Positions 1 through 7,971 of a stretch of 37,673 nucleotides of DNA are shown piece after piece. The stretch spans positions 1 through 37,673 of the forward strand of contig JAGWAX010000008.1 in assembly GCA_021296175.1 (NCBI GenBank), written 5' to 3'. The DNA is from Nitrosopumilaceae archaeon. GTDB lineage: Archaea > Thermoproteota > Nitrososphaeria > Nitrososphaerales > Nitrosopumilaceae. Under the pieces are notes generated by a model, which did not search any database, was not told the origin of the DNA, and worked only from the letters and a program-made list of their open reading frames with translations. Every line of letters starts with the position of its first letter. The first letter of the stretch is position 1. The translations under genes and the position numbers were made by a program.

Positions 1-2
1 GC

Positions 3-185
3 AAAGGGGGTCCGAGGCCCGCGGCCGACGCGTACGGGGATTACGTCAAAAACGTCCCGCTCATACGCGACGAACCGCCAAGGGCATCGAACCCGGGCAA
101 CAGATGCTATGTGAAGCAGTTATCACCCACGCCTGCGTATGGCCCTTGTTGGGCCTGGGGACTGACAGCACAATACTCGGCATGA
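3..185 (+). CDS. Possible 3' end of an upstream gene (partial, product unknown)
   Basis: An open frame enters from the left edge and stops at TGA 183-185, giving about 60 residues. The first 35 or so codons have the G/C-rich third positions typical of genes here (for example GAC GCG TAC GGG GAT TAC GTC). The peptide contains GDYVKNVPLIRDEPP and later GPCWAWGLTAQYSA. I do not recognise it. Codon use becomes less typical after about position 110, so the true gene may have been cut there by the IS110-type element that follows. It could also be a chance open frame. Confidence 0.35.
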   Translation, partial: KGGPRPAADAYGDYVKNVPLIRDEPPRASNPGNRCYVKQLSPTPAYGPCWAWGLTAQYSA

Positions 186-303
186 GGGTGGGCAACAGAT
201 TAGTCCATTGTGAGCGGAAAGCAAAATACCGCGCAGACGGTGAATGGGAGGATTCCGCCGGATCAGGCGCACACAACGTTTTGACTGCAAGGGAGGTGAT
301 AAA
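105..303 (+). other. Non-coding 5' flank of IS110-type transposase, possible bridge-RNA region
   Basis: This stretch lies just before an IS110-group transposase. In that family the 5' non-coding end is known to encode a structured guide (bridge) RNA. Two hairpins can be drawn by eye. GGCCC (141-145) pairs with GGGCC (151-155). A longer nested stem spans 231-270: GCGC/GCGC, CGG/CCG and GAAT/ATTC around a GGGAGG loop. The element's left boundary was not found, so this is a suggestion only. The end of the partial upstream frame may overlap it. Confidence 0.3.
292..300 (+). promoter_or_regulatory. Strong Shine-Dalgarno site for the IS110-type transposase
   Basis: GGAGGTGAT is a nine-base complement of the usual 3' end of archaeal 16S rRNA. 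It sits just before the GTG at 304 and fixes that start over the ATG at 244. Most genes in this window look leaderless, so the transposase stands out for its strong ribosome binding site. Confidence 0.7.
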
Positions 304-1185
304 GTGATCAACATAGGAATAGACGTACACAAGGTTAGATGCGTTGCAACGATCAAGAGCGGCCGCGGAAGGAAGCTGGAGCAGCTGGACTTTGCCAACG
401 ACAAAGACGGGATAAACGGGTTCATAGGGCACGTCAAGGAAGGGTACGGCCGCAGGGGACCTGCCAGGGCCGTCTGCGAGTCGACCGCGAACTACTGGAT
501 CCGGCTGCACGACACGCTTGAGAGGCACGGAATCGACACGGCCCTGGCGCACCCTGCCAAGACCAAGGTGATAGCCCATGCAAAACTCAGGGACGACAAG
601 CTGGACTCCGAGATGCTGGCGGACCTGCTGAGATCGGGCATGATATACGAGTCGTTCGTGCCCGACAAACACTACAGGGACCTGAGGAGCATGGTGAGGA
701 CCAGGCTCGGATGCGTGCGCGAGTCCACGCGGCACAAGAACCGGATTCATGCCATACTTGCCAAGTACGACCACGCGCCGCCGGCGCGCGGCCTGTTCTC
801 GAAGCTCGGCATGCTGTGGCTCTCGCAGATAGAGCTCTCGGACACGGACAGGATGTCGGTGGACGTGCACGTAGATGCAGTTGAGATGGCGACCCGGCAT
901 GTGACGAGGATAGAGTCAAGTATTGCAAGGATTGCAAGCGACGACGACAGGGCCAGGCTGCTCACGACCATACCGGGGATAAGCTACGTGACTGCGATAA
1001 CCCTGATAGCCGAGACGGTGGACACCAGCAGGTTCAGAACCGCCGAAAAATTTGCCGCAAGCGGCGGGGTGATACCCTCGCACCGCAACAGCGCGTCGAC
1101 GTACCGCGGGGGCTGTGGATGCGCAACGCGACAGTCGAGGCGGCCGCCACGACGATACGGCACGACGAGCAGTACATGGAACTGA
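304..1185 (+). pseudogene. IS110-family transposase, 3' end damaged
   Basis: This is a DEDD (RuvC-like) transposase/recombinase of the IS110 family. The N-terminus starts with INIGIDVHK, carrying the first acidic residue. CESTANYWIRL supplies the Glu, and DDKLDSEMLADLLR supplies the later Asp residues. The C-terminal IS116/IS110/IS902 domain is visible as TTIPGISYVTAITLIAE and FAASGGVIPSHRNS. After ASTYRGG (about 1109) the frame runs into nonsense. The expected continuation reappears in another frame as LWMRNATVEAAATTIRHDE, read from about 1112. The glycine-rich linker normally found between these blocks is missing, so a short deletion of non-triplet length is the simplest explanation. The last part of the domain is also lost where the oppositely oriented IS4-like element begins. 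The GTG start at 304 is chosen from the strong ribosome site. The gene is probably inactive. Confidence 0.82.
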
Positions 1186-2546
1186 GATCCGTTAGCCCGG
1201 ACCGCCCGGATCAAACGGCACTCCTGCAATGCTGCAAAGGAGAACCAGAACTGCCACGTGTACGATTGAAGACAGCGTAATGTCCGCCGGGTCTGTCCCC
1301 CCCCCCTGCGGCGCTCTATGGCCCACATGTTGTACATGAACAGCGAGGTGTAGAACAGCATCAGGCGGAACGCCAGATCACGGCTAGTGGTCCACGGCCT
1401 GACCTCCTCGATCTGCCGATAGCCGGTCTCGATGCCCCATCTCCTCCGGTAATCCTCCGGCAGCTTTCTTATCTCGCGCCGCACGCGCGCTGCGGCAAGG
1501 TTGGTGGCAAACACTACGTACATCTCCATGATCTTCTGGTCCCTCGTTCTTTTCTTGCCACCCTTCTTTTCCGGTTCGTAATCCCCCACCTCGGACCACT
1601 TCTTGACCCCCTGTATGACCAGCCTGTACGTGACCGACTGGCCCATGGCGTTCCTCATCACGTATGCGGATACGGCGGCCCTCCTCCCGCGGTGGTGCTC
1701 CAAGATGGCCTTTTTGATCCCGGGGGTCTTTGTGGCCGGCATGAGAAATTTTTTGTCCAGCCCGTTCAAGGCCAGCATCACATCCACCGCGAAGAACTCG
1801 CGGTCGACGAGCATGAGGCGCGGGCGGATCCTGTACCCGTCCAGAATGTGAACAAATCGACGCACAAAATCCACGTTGTCCATGTCGCGGGTAAACCTTG
1901 CGCAGTCCAGTATCGCGTTTATCGGCCCCGCCACGACCTGCATCGTGGCGTACGCCTCGAACCTGTTGGTGCCGTTCTTGCGCGCCGAGAATACCAGGAA
2001 CAGCATGCTGCCCGCGTCAAACCGCGGTATGAGGTGCTTGTCGATTGCCACCAGCACGTCTCCGCCCCCGCGCATTCCGGCCCTCTTGGCAAGGTGCACC
2101 GTGTGCCCCAGCATCTCGCCGCAGAAGGCCTCGGCCCTGCCGGGGCAGACGGTATGTAACGCGTTCCGGAACCACCTCCCCGTGGGCATCCTTTTCGAGG
2201 CGCCGAGGTTCCTGGCCGCGGCCTCGGCCGTGGTGCGCTTGCTGCGCATCTCGACCAGAATCGCCGTCCACTCCGACAGCCCGTACGCAGTCTTGCGTTT
2301 TGTAGAGAACGATACGCCGGACACGGCCAGCAGGCCGGACAAGATATTAACGATCCTTGAGCCTGCATGTTCGCGGCGCGCCTGCCCGCCCTTTTGCTTA
2401 GTCACAATTGGGGCGGGCGTGGACGCCGTCATATAGATCTGGCGGTATTTGATCATGTCATTCAGGCAGTCTGCGTCATGGCGCAACTGGACAATGTGCG
2501 GATCTGGCATCTGCTGGGACCTGACGTGTCCGGGCTTCATTTCCAT
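984..2546 (-). CDS. IS4-superfamily DDE transposase, C-terminus uncertain
   Basis: A 520-codon frame encodes a cut-and-paste DDE transposase. The probable catalytic residues are Asp in LVAIDKHLIPRF, Asp in LMLVDREFFAVDVM, and Glu in RRRWGIETGYRQIE, which resembles the IS4 Y-R-E signature. The start is ATG 2546, because a TATA-like TTTTATTAG lies 25 nt upstream on this strand. The real protein probably ends near 1230-1300. The frame beyond that runs antisense to the C-terminus of the IS110-type transposase, so residues after about 430 are doubtful. A run of ten G (1297-1306 on this strand) falls in RRRGGGQTRR, and a slip there could have changed the ending. No terminal inverted repeats were found by eye. 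The element could be an intact insertion or a 3'-truncated one. Confidence 0.75.
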   Translation of the reverse strand: MEMKPGHVRSQQMPDPHIVQLRHDADCLNDMIKYRQIYMTASTPAPIVTKQKGGQARREHAGSRIVNILSGLLAVSGVSFSTKRKTAYGLSEWTAILVEMRSKRTTAEAAARNLGASKRMPTGRWFRNALHTVCPGRAEAFCGEMLGHTVHLAKRAGMRGGGDVLVAIDKHLIPRFDAGSMLFLVFSARKNGTNRFEAYATMQVVAGPINAILDCARFTRDMDNVDFVRRFVHILDGYRIRPRLMLVDREFFAVDVMLALNGLDKKFLMPATKTPGIKKAILEHHRGRRAAVSAYVMRNAMGQSVTYRLVIQGVKKWSEVGDYEPEKKGGKKRTRDQKIMEMYVVFATNLAAARVRREIRKLPEDYRRRWGIETGYRQIEEVRPWTTSRDLAFRLMLFYTSLFMYNMWAIERRRGGGQTRRTLRCLQSYTWQFWFSFAALQECRLIRAVRANGSQFHVLLVVPYRRGGRLDCRVAHPQPPRYVDALLRCEGITPPLAANFSAVLNLLVSTVSAIRVIAVT

Positions 2547-2584
2547 GTACTGTCAAGAGTGGAACTAATAAAAGGGTCAAAGAA

Positions 2585-4291
2585 ATGGCGAAATACCTTG
2601 AATCCCACACCCGGCTCGGCGGCTACCATCATGCGCCCAGGACCAGCCGCGGCCACGTACCCCGGAGGCGCGCGCACCTGACGCAGGAGCTTGGCGATTC
2701 GGACGCCGCCTTTATGGCGCAGATCGAGGAGTTTGGGATTCGCGCCGGAGGCATACACAGGAATCGGGGGGCAAAGGAGCTGATGCACCAGACAGTAAAG
2801 CGCGGCGAGGGCTCAATATGCTCGACGGGTTCTATTACGGTAAATACGGGAAGATACACTGGCCGCTCCCCCGACGACAGGTTCATCGTGGACGATGAGA
2901 CGACGCACGATACGGTGGACTGGGGCAAGATCAACCACGGGTTTTCGCCAGAAAAGTTTGACGCCCTGCTCGACAGGATGAAAAAGCACGCCAGAGGCAG
3001 GGAGCTCTTTGTGTTTGACGGGTTTGCGGGGGCCGACCCCAAGCAGCGGCTGCCCATACGGGTGATAAACGACCGCGCATGGCAGAGCCTCTTTAGCAAC
3101 TGCATGTTCATACATCCCACCGCCGCGGAGCTAAAGACGCACCGCCCGGAGCTTACAGTCTTGTGCACAAACGACTTTGACGCCGTACCCGAGAGAGACG
3201 GGACCCGCTCAAACGCGTTCATAATAATAAACCTCTCAAAGAGGATCGTGATAATAGGGGGCACCAGATACGCCGGCGAGATAAAAAAGTCGGTCTTTTC
3301 TGTAATGAACTACCTTCTGCCCGACCGCGGCGTCTTTCCCATGCACTGCTCTGCAAACATCGGCAAGAAAGACAACGACACGGCCCTCTTCTTCGGACTG
3401 TCAGGCACGGGCAAGACCTCGCTGTCGGCCGATCCAGACAGGATGCTGATAGGCGACGACGAGCACGGGTGGTCCGACGGCGGCACGTTCAACTTTGAGG
3501 GCGGCTGCTATGCAAAGTGTATAAACCTCAGCAGAGAGGCCGAGCCGGAGATATGGGACGCGATACGCCCAGGAGCCGTCCTTGAGAACGTCGCGCTGGG
3601 GCCCGGAAACGTTCCCGACTATTCGGACAGCTCGCTGACGGAGAATACAAGGGCCGCGTACCCGCTTGAGCACATCCCGGGGGCAAGGATACCAGGCGTG
3701 GGCGGAAACCCGCGCGTCGTGATATTCCTGACTGCCGACGCGCTGGGGGTGCTGCCGCCCGTCTCCAGGCTGACTGCCGACGGGGCGATGTACCACTTCA
3801 TGTCAGGGTATACGAGCAAGCTTGCAGGCACCGAGCGCGGCATAAAGGAGCCAAAGTCGGTCTTTTCGGAATGCTTCGGGGCCCCGTTCATGCCGAGGCC
3901 CGCATCCGTATACGCAAAGATGCTCGGCGAGAAGATTGCAAGGCACAAATCCTCGGTGTACCTGATCAATACGGGCTGGTCCGGCGGCCCCTACGGGGTT
4001 GGAAAGCGCATAAGCATCGGGTACAGCAGGGCGATGGTGACCGCCGCGCTTACGGGCTCGATAAACGGTGCTCCGTACGTGCACAACGATCTGTTCAACC
4101 TGGACGTCCCGAGCGCCGTGGACGGCGTGCCGTCTGGGATACTGGATCCGCGCAACACGTGGGAATGCAAGGACACGTACGATGCCACGGCCGAGAAGCT
4201 GGCGCAAATGTTTGTAGACAACTTTGCAAGGTTTACGGGCGTGCCGCCCAACATAATAGCTGCAGGTCCGTCCCCGGGCGCGGCCTCATAG
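2585..4291 (+). CDS. pckA: Phosphoenolpyruvate carboxykinase (ATP-type)
   Basis: It interconverts oxaloacetate and phosphoenolpyruvate with ATP, linking the C4 pool to gluconeogenesis. Family blocks include GRYTGRSPDDRFIV, the oxaloacetate-side GGTRYAGEIKKSVFSVMNYL, the P-loop GLSGTGKTS (residues 271-279), the metal/nucleotide loop LIGDDEHGW, and TENTRAAYPLEHIP. Length from ATG 2585 is 568 residues, about 30-40 more than usual. The first 43 residues are basic and do not resemble the family, and a TATA-like box lies only 15 nt before this ATG. ATG 2714 (MAQIEEFGI) would give 526 residues and is a good alternative. The insertion sequence ends just upstream and may have replaced the native promoter. 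The gene converges on the protease with only 3 nt between them. Confidence 0.95.
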   Translation: MAKYLESHTRLGGYHHAPRTSRGHVPRRRAHLTQELGDSDAAFMAQIEEFGIRAGGIHRNRGAKELMHQTVKRGEGSICSTGSITVNTGRYTGRSPDDRFIVDDETTHDTVDWGKINHGFSPEKFDALLDRMKKHARGRELFVFDGFAGADPKQRLPIRVINDRAWQSLFSNCMFIHPTAAELKTHRPELTVLCTNDFDAVPERDGTRSNAFIIINLSKRIVIIGGTRYAGEIKKSVFSVMNYLLPDRGVFPMHCSANIGKKDNDTALFFGLSGTGKTSLSADPDRMLIGDDEHGWSDGGTFNFEGGCYAKCINLSREAEPEIWDAIRPGAVLENVALGPGNVPDYSDSSLTENTRAAYPLEHIPGARIPGVGGNPRVVIFLTADALGVLPPVSRLTADGAMYHFMSGYTSKLAGTERGIKEPKSVFSECFGAPFMPRPASVYAKMLGEKIARHKSSVYLINTGWSGGPYGVGKRISIGYSRAMVTAALTGSINGAPYVHNDLFNLDVPSAVDGVPSGILDPRNTWECKDTYDATAEKLAQMFVDNFARFTGVPPNIIAAGPSPGAAS

Positions 4292-4294
4292 CGG

Positions 4295-6643
4295 TCACCG
4301 GCTCTGTCCACCGCGCGTGTGGAACGCGACGCCCAGCGCGCCTATCACGGCCACCACGGCCGCAATTATTGCAATCTGCCGCATCGGCAGGGACTCAGAC
4401 GGCGAGAACGCGACGCGTTGCGGCACGTCACGGCTCGGATGGTCAGGTGTTGGCGCGCCCGGTTCGTCAGGATATCCGACGCGTACCATGTCGTACGCGG
4501 CGTACGTGTCGTTGCCGGACGTTATCCTTGCGTCTATCCAATACGTGCCATTCTGCAGCACCTCAAGCGAGGGGTACGCGCCGCCCATCGGGGTGGCCGT
4601 GACGGAGACGGACTCCTCAGAGACGCTGTCAATTACGTCAATCTTTGCAAACTCCCAGCCGTTGGGGTGCGACACTGCAAGGTCCAGGCGCCCGGCCGCG
4701 TTGGCGCCCCGCAGGTCCGAGTACGACACGGTCGCGTCAACAGAGCCGCGCGTGTGGTGCAGCAGGAACGGCACCGCATACTCAGAACCGTTGTACGTTA
4801 TGACGACGCGTCCCTCGTGCTCTCCGTACGGCCCGTGCCCCAAAGGCGCCGGTGCAGGGGTGGCACCGCCGACGGCGCCGGTGTAGTTGGATGTGACCGT
4901 CATGCGGGCAAGGACGGAGTCGGCCTCAATTATGTGTGAAAAGTCCACAAAGCTCGGCCCCTCAAACCGGACGCCAATCAGTCCTGCCTCGAGGGGAACC
5001 CTCTTGCTGGTGTCCACGCCGATTCCGCTGCCGCTGCCGCCATCATCATGTGATGCCGCGAGCCTTACTGAACGCAGCCCGAGCGCCACCTCGGAGGTGC
5101 GGTCCTTCTCCGACGTGGCAAGCACAAAGCTCGGCGGGAGTACCGCAATGTCAGCCCCGTACGCCCGGGTGATGTTGAGCCGCCCGGAGCCGGTCTCGTG
5201 TATAGACAGTTCCTGCCCGTACGCGTCCATGACGGGGTCGGCGGTATTCATTATGATGGACTTTAACTCGTGCCTGTCAAGCCCGGGGTTTCTCTCCAGA
5301 AGCAGCGCCGCGGCGCCGCTTGCATGCGGCGCCGCATAGCTGGTCCCGCTCATTATCTCGTATATGGAGCCGGCCTGGGTGGTGTTGATGTACGCGCCCG
5401 GGGCCACCACGTCAGGCTTGATGAAGAACGGCATGACCGGCCCCCTCGAGCTGAAGTGCACCACAAAGTCAGGATTGTGGAACAGGTGGAGCAGCGCGTC
5501 TGAGGCAGTGCCGTTGGCCAAGAGCTCCAGAAGCTCGAGTCCCTCCACGCGTTCCATGGACACCACGGGTATGCGAGGCTCGTATCCGGGTTCTGCAAAC
5601 TCGTGGGCGAGCTCGCCTAGGAACATGCCGTCGACGTTGTTGTATACAATCAGGGCGGCCGCGCCCGCGTCCGCGGCGTGCGACTCTTTGAGTGAAAAAT
5701 ACAAGAGCTCGCCCTCCACGTCGCTTCCGCGCTCGGCAATTACAATGGCGCCCCTTGCGTCAACGCCCTCAAAGTCCGACTCCTTGGCATATCCGGCAGA
5801 TACGAGCCCGGCGTCGATCGGTTCGGCGAGGGACTCCGAGCCGACCATGGGTATTACCGTATATGAGAAGGAGCCTGCAACGTCCAGTGTAGCGACCAAG
5901 CTTGACGTCAGGTTGTTGTACGTCGCCCCTACCGTAAGGGAGCCGCTGCTGCGCCCCGGGCTCCCAATCGTGGACGTTCCGGGCCCGTCGTTTCCGGCCG
6001 CCACCACCACAAGCACGCCGCGCCCGAGCGCCTCGTTTATCGCGTCCTCGATCACGCTGTTTCTAGTGCTTACGCCCATGCTGATGTTTATCACGTCGGC
6101 GCCGTCCTCGACGGCCCTTGTGACGGCCCTGGCGATAAGCTCGGAGGAGACATTGCTGCCGTCTTCGGACACCTTGTAGGCGAGTATTCTGGACTTTGGG
6201 GCAACGCCCTGGAGGCCGCCGTCGGCCGATGCCACTCCGGCCACCTGCGTGCCGTGCCCGTCCGTGTCAAGCGGCGCGTTTACATCGTCCCCCCACAGAA
6301 AGTTATAGCCGCCGGCCACCTTGCCGTCCCCCCGCCATCCAAGCAGGTCCTGATGCTCATAGTCAACCCCGGTGTCGATTACCGCAATCAGTATGCCCTC
6401 GCCGCCTATGCCGTCAAGCCGTGGAACGTCGCCCCCCACAAACGGCACGCTCCGCTCAAGGTATGTCCGGACTCCGTCATCCCCGCCATGCGTAAAGCCC
6501 GACGACGCCAGCATGGCGATGACGAGCGCGGCCGCAATCGTGGCGGACGTCACGACGGCGGCAGCGGATGTAGGGGTGTACGCGGGCAGATTATCGTCGT
6601 GCATCTTGCAGGAATCGCGTCCGGTGCTGCCAGAGGGCCGCAT
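4295..6643 (-). CDS. Subtilisin-like (S8) serine protease, membrane-anchored, with PA-type insert
   Basis: This is a probable surface protease of 782 residues. The catalytic set is complete: Asp90 in VIDTGVD, His130 in DGHGTQVAG, oxyanion Asn218 in AAGNDGPG and Ser435 in SGTSYAAPHASG. A hydrophobic segment near residues 30-44 acts as signal peptide or anchor. A protease-associated-type insert lies between Asn and Ser (ALIVYNNVDG region). A beta-rich C-terminal part is followed by a final helix (QIAIIAAVVAVIGALGVAFH) and basic residues, so the protein is probably tethered outside the cell. The start at 6643 is chosen for an upstream AGAGGG. An open frame continues to 6745, and ATG 6604 is also possible. 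It shares the intergenic region with sod. Its substrate is unknown; it could process surface proteins or digest host-derived peptides. Confidence 0.92.
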   Translation of the reverse strand: MRPSGSTGRDSCKMHDDNLPAYTPTSAAAVVTSATIAAALVIAMLASSGFTHGGDDGVRTYLERSVPFVGGDVPRLDGIGGEGILIAVIDTGVDYEHQDLLGWRGDGKVAGGYNFLWGDDVNAPLDTDGHGTQVAGVASADGGLQGVAPKSRILAYKVSEDGSNVSSELIARAVTRAVEDGADVINISMGVSTRNSVIEDAINEALGRGVLVVVAAGNDGPGTSTIGSPGRSSGSLTVGATYNNLTSSLVATLDVAGSFSYTVIPMVGSESLAEPIDAGLVSAGYAKESDFEGVDARGAIVIAERGSDVEGELLYFSLKESHAADAGAAALIVYNNVDGMFLGELAHEFAEPGYEPRIPVVSMERVEGLELLELLANGTASDALLHLFHNPDFVVHFSSRGPVMPFFIKPDVVAPGAYINTTQAGSIYEIMSGTSYAAPHASGAAALLLERNPGLDRHELKSIIMNTADPVMDAYGQELSIHETGSGRLNITRAYGADIAVLPPSFVLATSEKDRTSEVALGLRSVRLAASHDDGGSGSGIGVDTSKRVPLEAGLIGVRFEGPSFVDFSHIIEADSVLARMTVTSNYTGAVGGATPAPAPLGHGPYGEHEGRVVITYNGSEYAVPFLLHHTRGSVDATVSYSDLRGANAAGRLDLAVSHPNGWEFAKIDVIDSVSEESVSVTATPMGGAYPSLEVLQNGTYWIDARITSGNDTYAAYDMVRVGYPDEPGAPTPDHPSRDVPQRVAFSPSESLPMRQIAIIAAVVAVIGALGVAFHTRGGQSR

Positions 6644-6728
6644 GACGTGGCCCTCTGTCACGTCAGGTAAAAACGATTGCAGGGCCGCGGCAGCATCGGC
6701 GCGCCCGCCGCAGCCCTGGTGAAAAACC

Positions 6729-6737
6729 AATAAATTA
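6729..6737 (+). promoter_or_regulatory. TATA box of superoxide dismutase gene
   Basis: AATAAATTA is centred 25 nt before the sod ATG, as expected for a leaderless archaeal transcript. Read on the other strand it gives AATTTATT, which could also serve the divergent protease gene with a leader of about 60 nt. Confidence 0.6.
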
Positions 6738-6757
6738 CGTCCCAAGGGGGTCCAGCC

Positions 6758-7378
6758 ATGGGAAAATACACACTTCCTGAGATGCCCTACGCGTACGACG
6801 CGCTAGAGCCATACATAGACGCAAGGACCATGGAGATACACCATACCAAGCACCACCAGACGTATACGGACAAGCTGAACGCGGCCCTCGAGTCGTGTCC
6901 GGCCGAGATCCAAGACAAGGACATACTAGACATACTGGCAGACATAGACTCCGTGCCCGAGGACAAGAGGGGCGCAATCAACTTCAACGGAGGAGGCTAC
7001 GACAACCACAGGCTCTTTTGGAACAACATGAAGCCCAACGGCGGCGGGGAGCCCGGCGGTGCCGTGGCAGACGCCATAAGCGACGCCTTTGGGAGCTTTG
7101 CCGACTTTAAGGAAAAGTTCAACTCGACTACGGCCGTAATCCAGGGCAGCGGATGGGGCTGGCTCGCATACAACCCCGAGTCAAAAAAGGTCCAGTACAA
7201 GTCCATGCCCAACCAGACAAGTCTCAGAACCGAGGGGCTCGTGCCTCTTTTGGGATGCGACGTCTGGGAGCACGCGTACTACCTCAAGTACCAGAACAAG
7301 AGGCCTGACTACATTGCGGCCTGGTGGAACGTGGTCAACTGGGACGAGGTAAACAAGAGGCTTGCAGACGCGTCCTGA
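6758..7378 (+). CDS. sodA: Superoxide dismutase (Fe/Mn family)
   Basis: It converts superoxide to oxygen and hydrogen peroxide in the cytoplasm. The 206-residue protein has the usual alpha-hairpin N-domain and alpha/beta C-domain. The four metal ligands can be placed by alignment from memory: His28 (MEIHHTKHH), His84 (YDNHRLFW), Asp168 and His172 (CDVWEHAYY). Other family marks are GSGWGWLAYNP and the terminal WWNVVNWDEV. The metal, Fe or Mn, cannot be decided from these motifs. It is monocistronic, with its own TATA box before it and a T-rich terminator after it. An aerobic ammonia oxidiser would be expected to express it strongly. Confidence 0.97.
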   Translation: MGKYTLPEMPYAYDALEPYIDARTMEIHHTKHHQTYTDKLNAALESCPAEIQDKDILDILADIDSVPEDKRGAINFNGGGYDNHRLFWNNMKPNGGGEPGGAVADAISDAFGSFADFKEKFNSTTAVIQGSGWGWLAYNPESKKVQYKSMPNQTSLRTEGLVPLLGCDVWEHAYYLKYQNKRPDYIAAWWNVVNWDEVNKRLADAS

Positions 7379-7397
7379 CCTTTTCATGCATTACTCA

Positions 7398-7404
7398 TTT
7401 TTTT
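7398..7404 (+). terminator. T-run terminator after sod
   Basis: Seven T bases lie 20 nt after the sod stop, in otherwise GC-rich DNA. Archaeal RNA polymerase terminates at such T-runs. The next gene has its own TATA box. Confidence 0.55.
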
Positions 7405-7446
7405 AGACTTTGAACAGGACGTGGCGGCCGCCGTTTTCCATCACCG

Positions 7447-7454
7447 TTTATAAC
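7447..7454 (+). promoter_or_regulatory. TATA box of prefoldin-ftsY-argF operon
   Basis: TTTATAAC is centred about 27 nt before ATG 7477. It supports that start over ATG 7467, which opens a frame of only six codons. Confidence 0.6.
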
Positions 7455-7476
7455 CATCAAGGGGGCATGACGGCAC

Positions 7477-7971
7477 ATGAGCAGTAGCGGCGGCGGCAGC
7501 GGCGGCAGCGGCGGCGGCATGACCACAGAACAGAGAGCAGAACAGATGGCCGCGGCCATAAAGTCAATGGAGGGCCAGCTTGAGATGGTAATCCGAAACG
7601 AGGAGGCGGCAGCTAGGGCGCGCGCGTCCGCGGCCAGTGCAGTAGAGTCAGTCAGGCAGATCAAGGAGAAGGAAGCCGGCGGGACCTCAGAATCATCGTC
7701 CGAAACCCTGCTTGCCATAGGAGGAGGCGTCTTTGTGCAGGCAAAGGTCGCCCCATCAGACAAGATGCTGCTGGAGATCGGCTCAGGGGTCGCCGTTGAG
7801 AAGGATCCCAAGCTCGTGCTGGACTATCTGGAGAACCGCATAAGGGAGATCGACGTGGCAATCAAGAACACGGGCGCCGAGAAGGCAAACCTGGCAGAGC
7901 ACATAGAGCAGTACAGGATGCAGCTTAGCCAAGTCATACAGTCCACATACGGCCAGAGAGGGCATGTTTGA
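7477..7971 (+). CDS. pfdA: Prefoldin alpha subunit
   Basis: This is the alpha subunit of the hexameric prefoldin chaperone, which captures unfolded proteins and passes them to the thermosome. At 164 residues it has two coiled-coil helices, about 17-65 and 110-155. Between them lies the beta-hairpin region LLAIGGGVFVQAKV and LLEIGSGVAVEKD, both diagnostic. A Ser/Gly-rich N-terminal tail of about 14 residues (built from GGC/AGC codons) is unusual; MTTEQRAEQM at 7519 could be the core start, but the TATA spacing favours 7477. It overlaps ftsY by 8 nt, a pairing common in archaea. Confidence 0.93.
   Translation: MSSSGGGSGGSGGGMTTEQRAEQMAAAIKSMEGQLEMVIRNEEAAARARASAASAVESVRQIKEKEAGGTSESSSETLLAIGGGVFVQAKVAPSDKMLLEIGSGVAVEKDPKLVLDYLENRIREIDVAIKNTGAEKANLAEHIEQYRMQLSQVIQSTYGQRGHV

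Larger units (their letters stand above)
105..2580. mobile_element. Composite of two damaged insertion sequences (IS110-type cut by IS4-type)
   Basis: Two unrelated transposases face each other and meet near 1185-1230. The IS110-type frame loses its C-terminal end exactly where the IS4-like coding region should finish, and no remaining IS110 piece is visible on the other side. This suggests insertion followed by deletion, or two successive insertions. Outer boundaries are approximate, since neither terminal repeats nor target duplications could be identified. Confidence 0.5.

Noticed and set aside
61-900. Minus-strand open frame of 279 codons opposite the IS110-type transposase
   Set aside because: It mirrors the transposase in the opposite strand, has an implausible residue mix, and no promoter or family motif.
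1692-2436. Plus-strand open frames inside the IS4-type transposase gene
   Set aside because: They are shadows of the DDE transposase, which shows the catalytic motifs.
5364-6179. Plus-strand open frame of 271 codons inside the protease
   Set aside because: Antisense to a protease with a complete catalytic set; no independent motifs.
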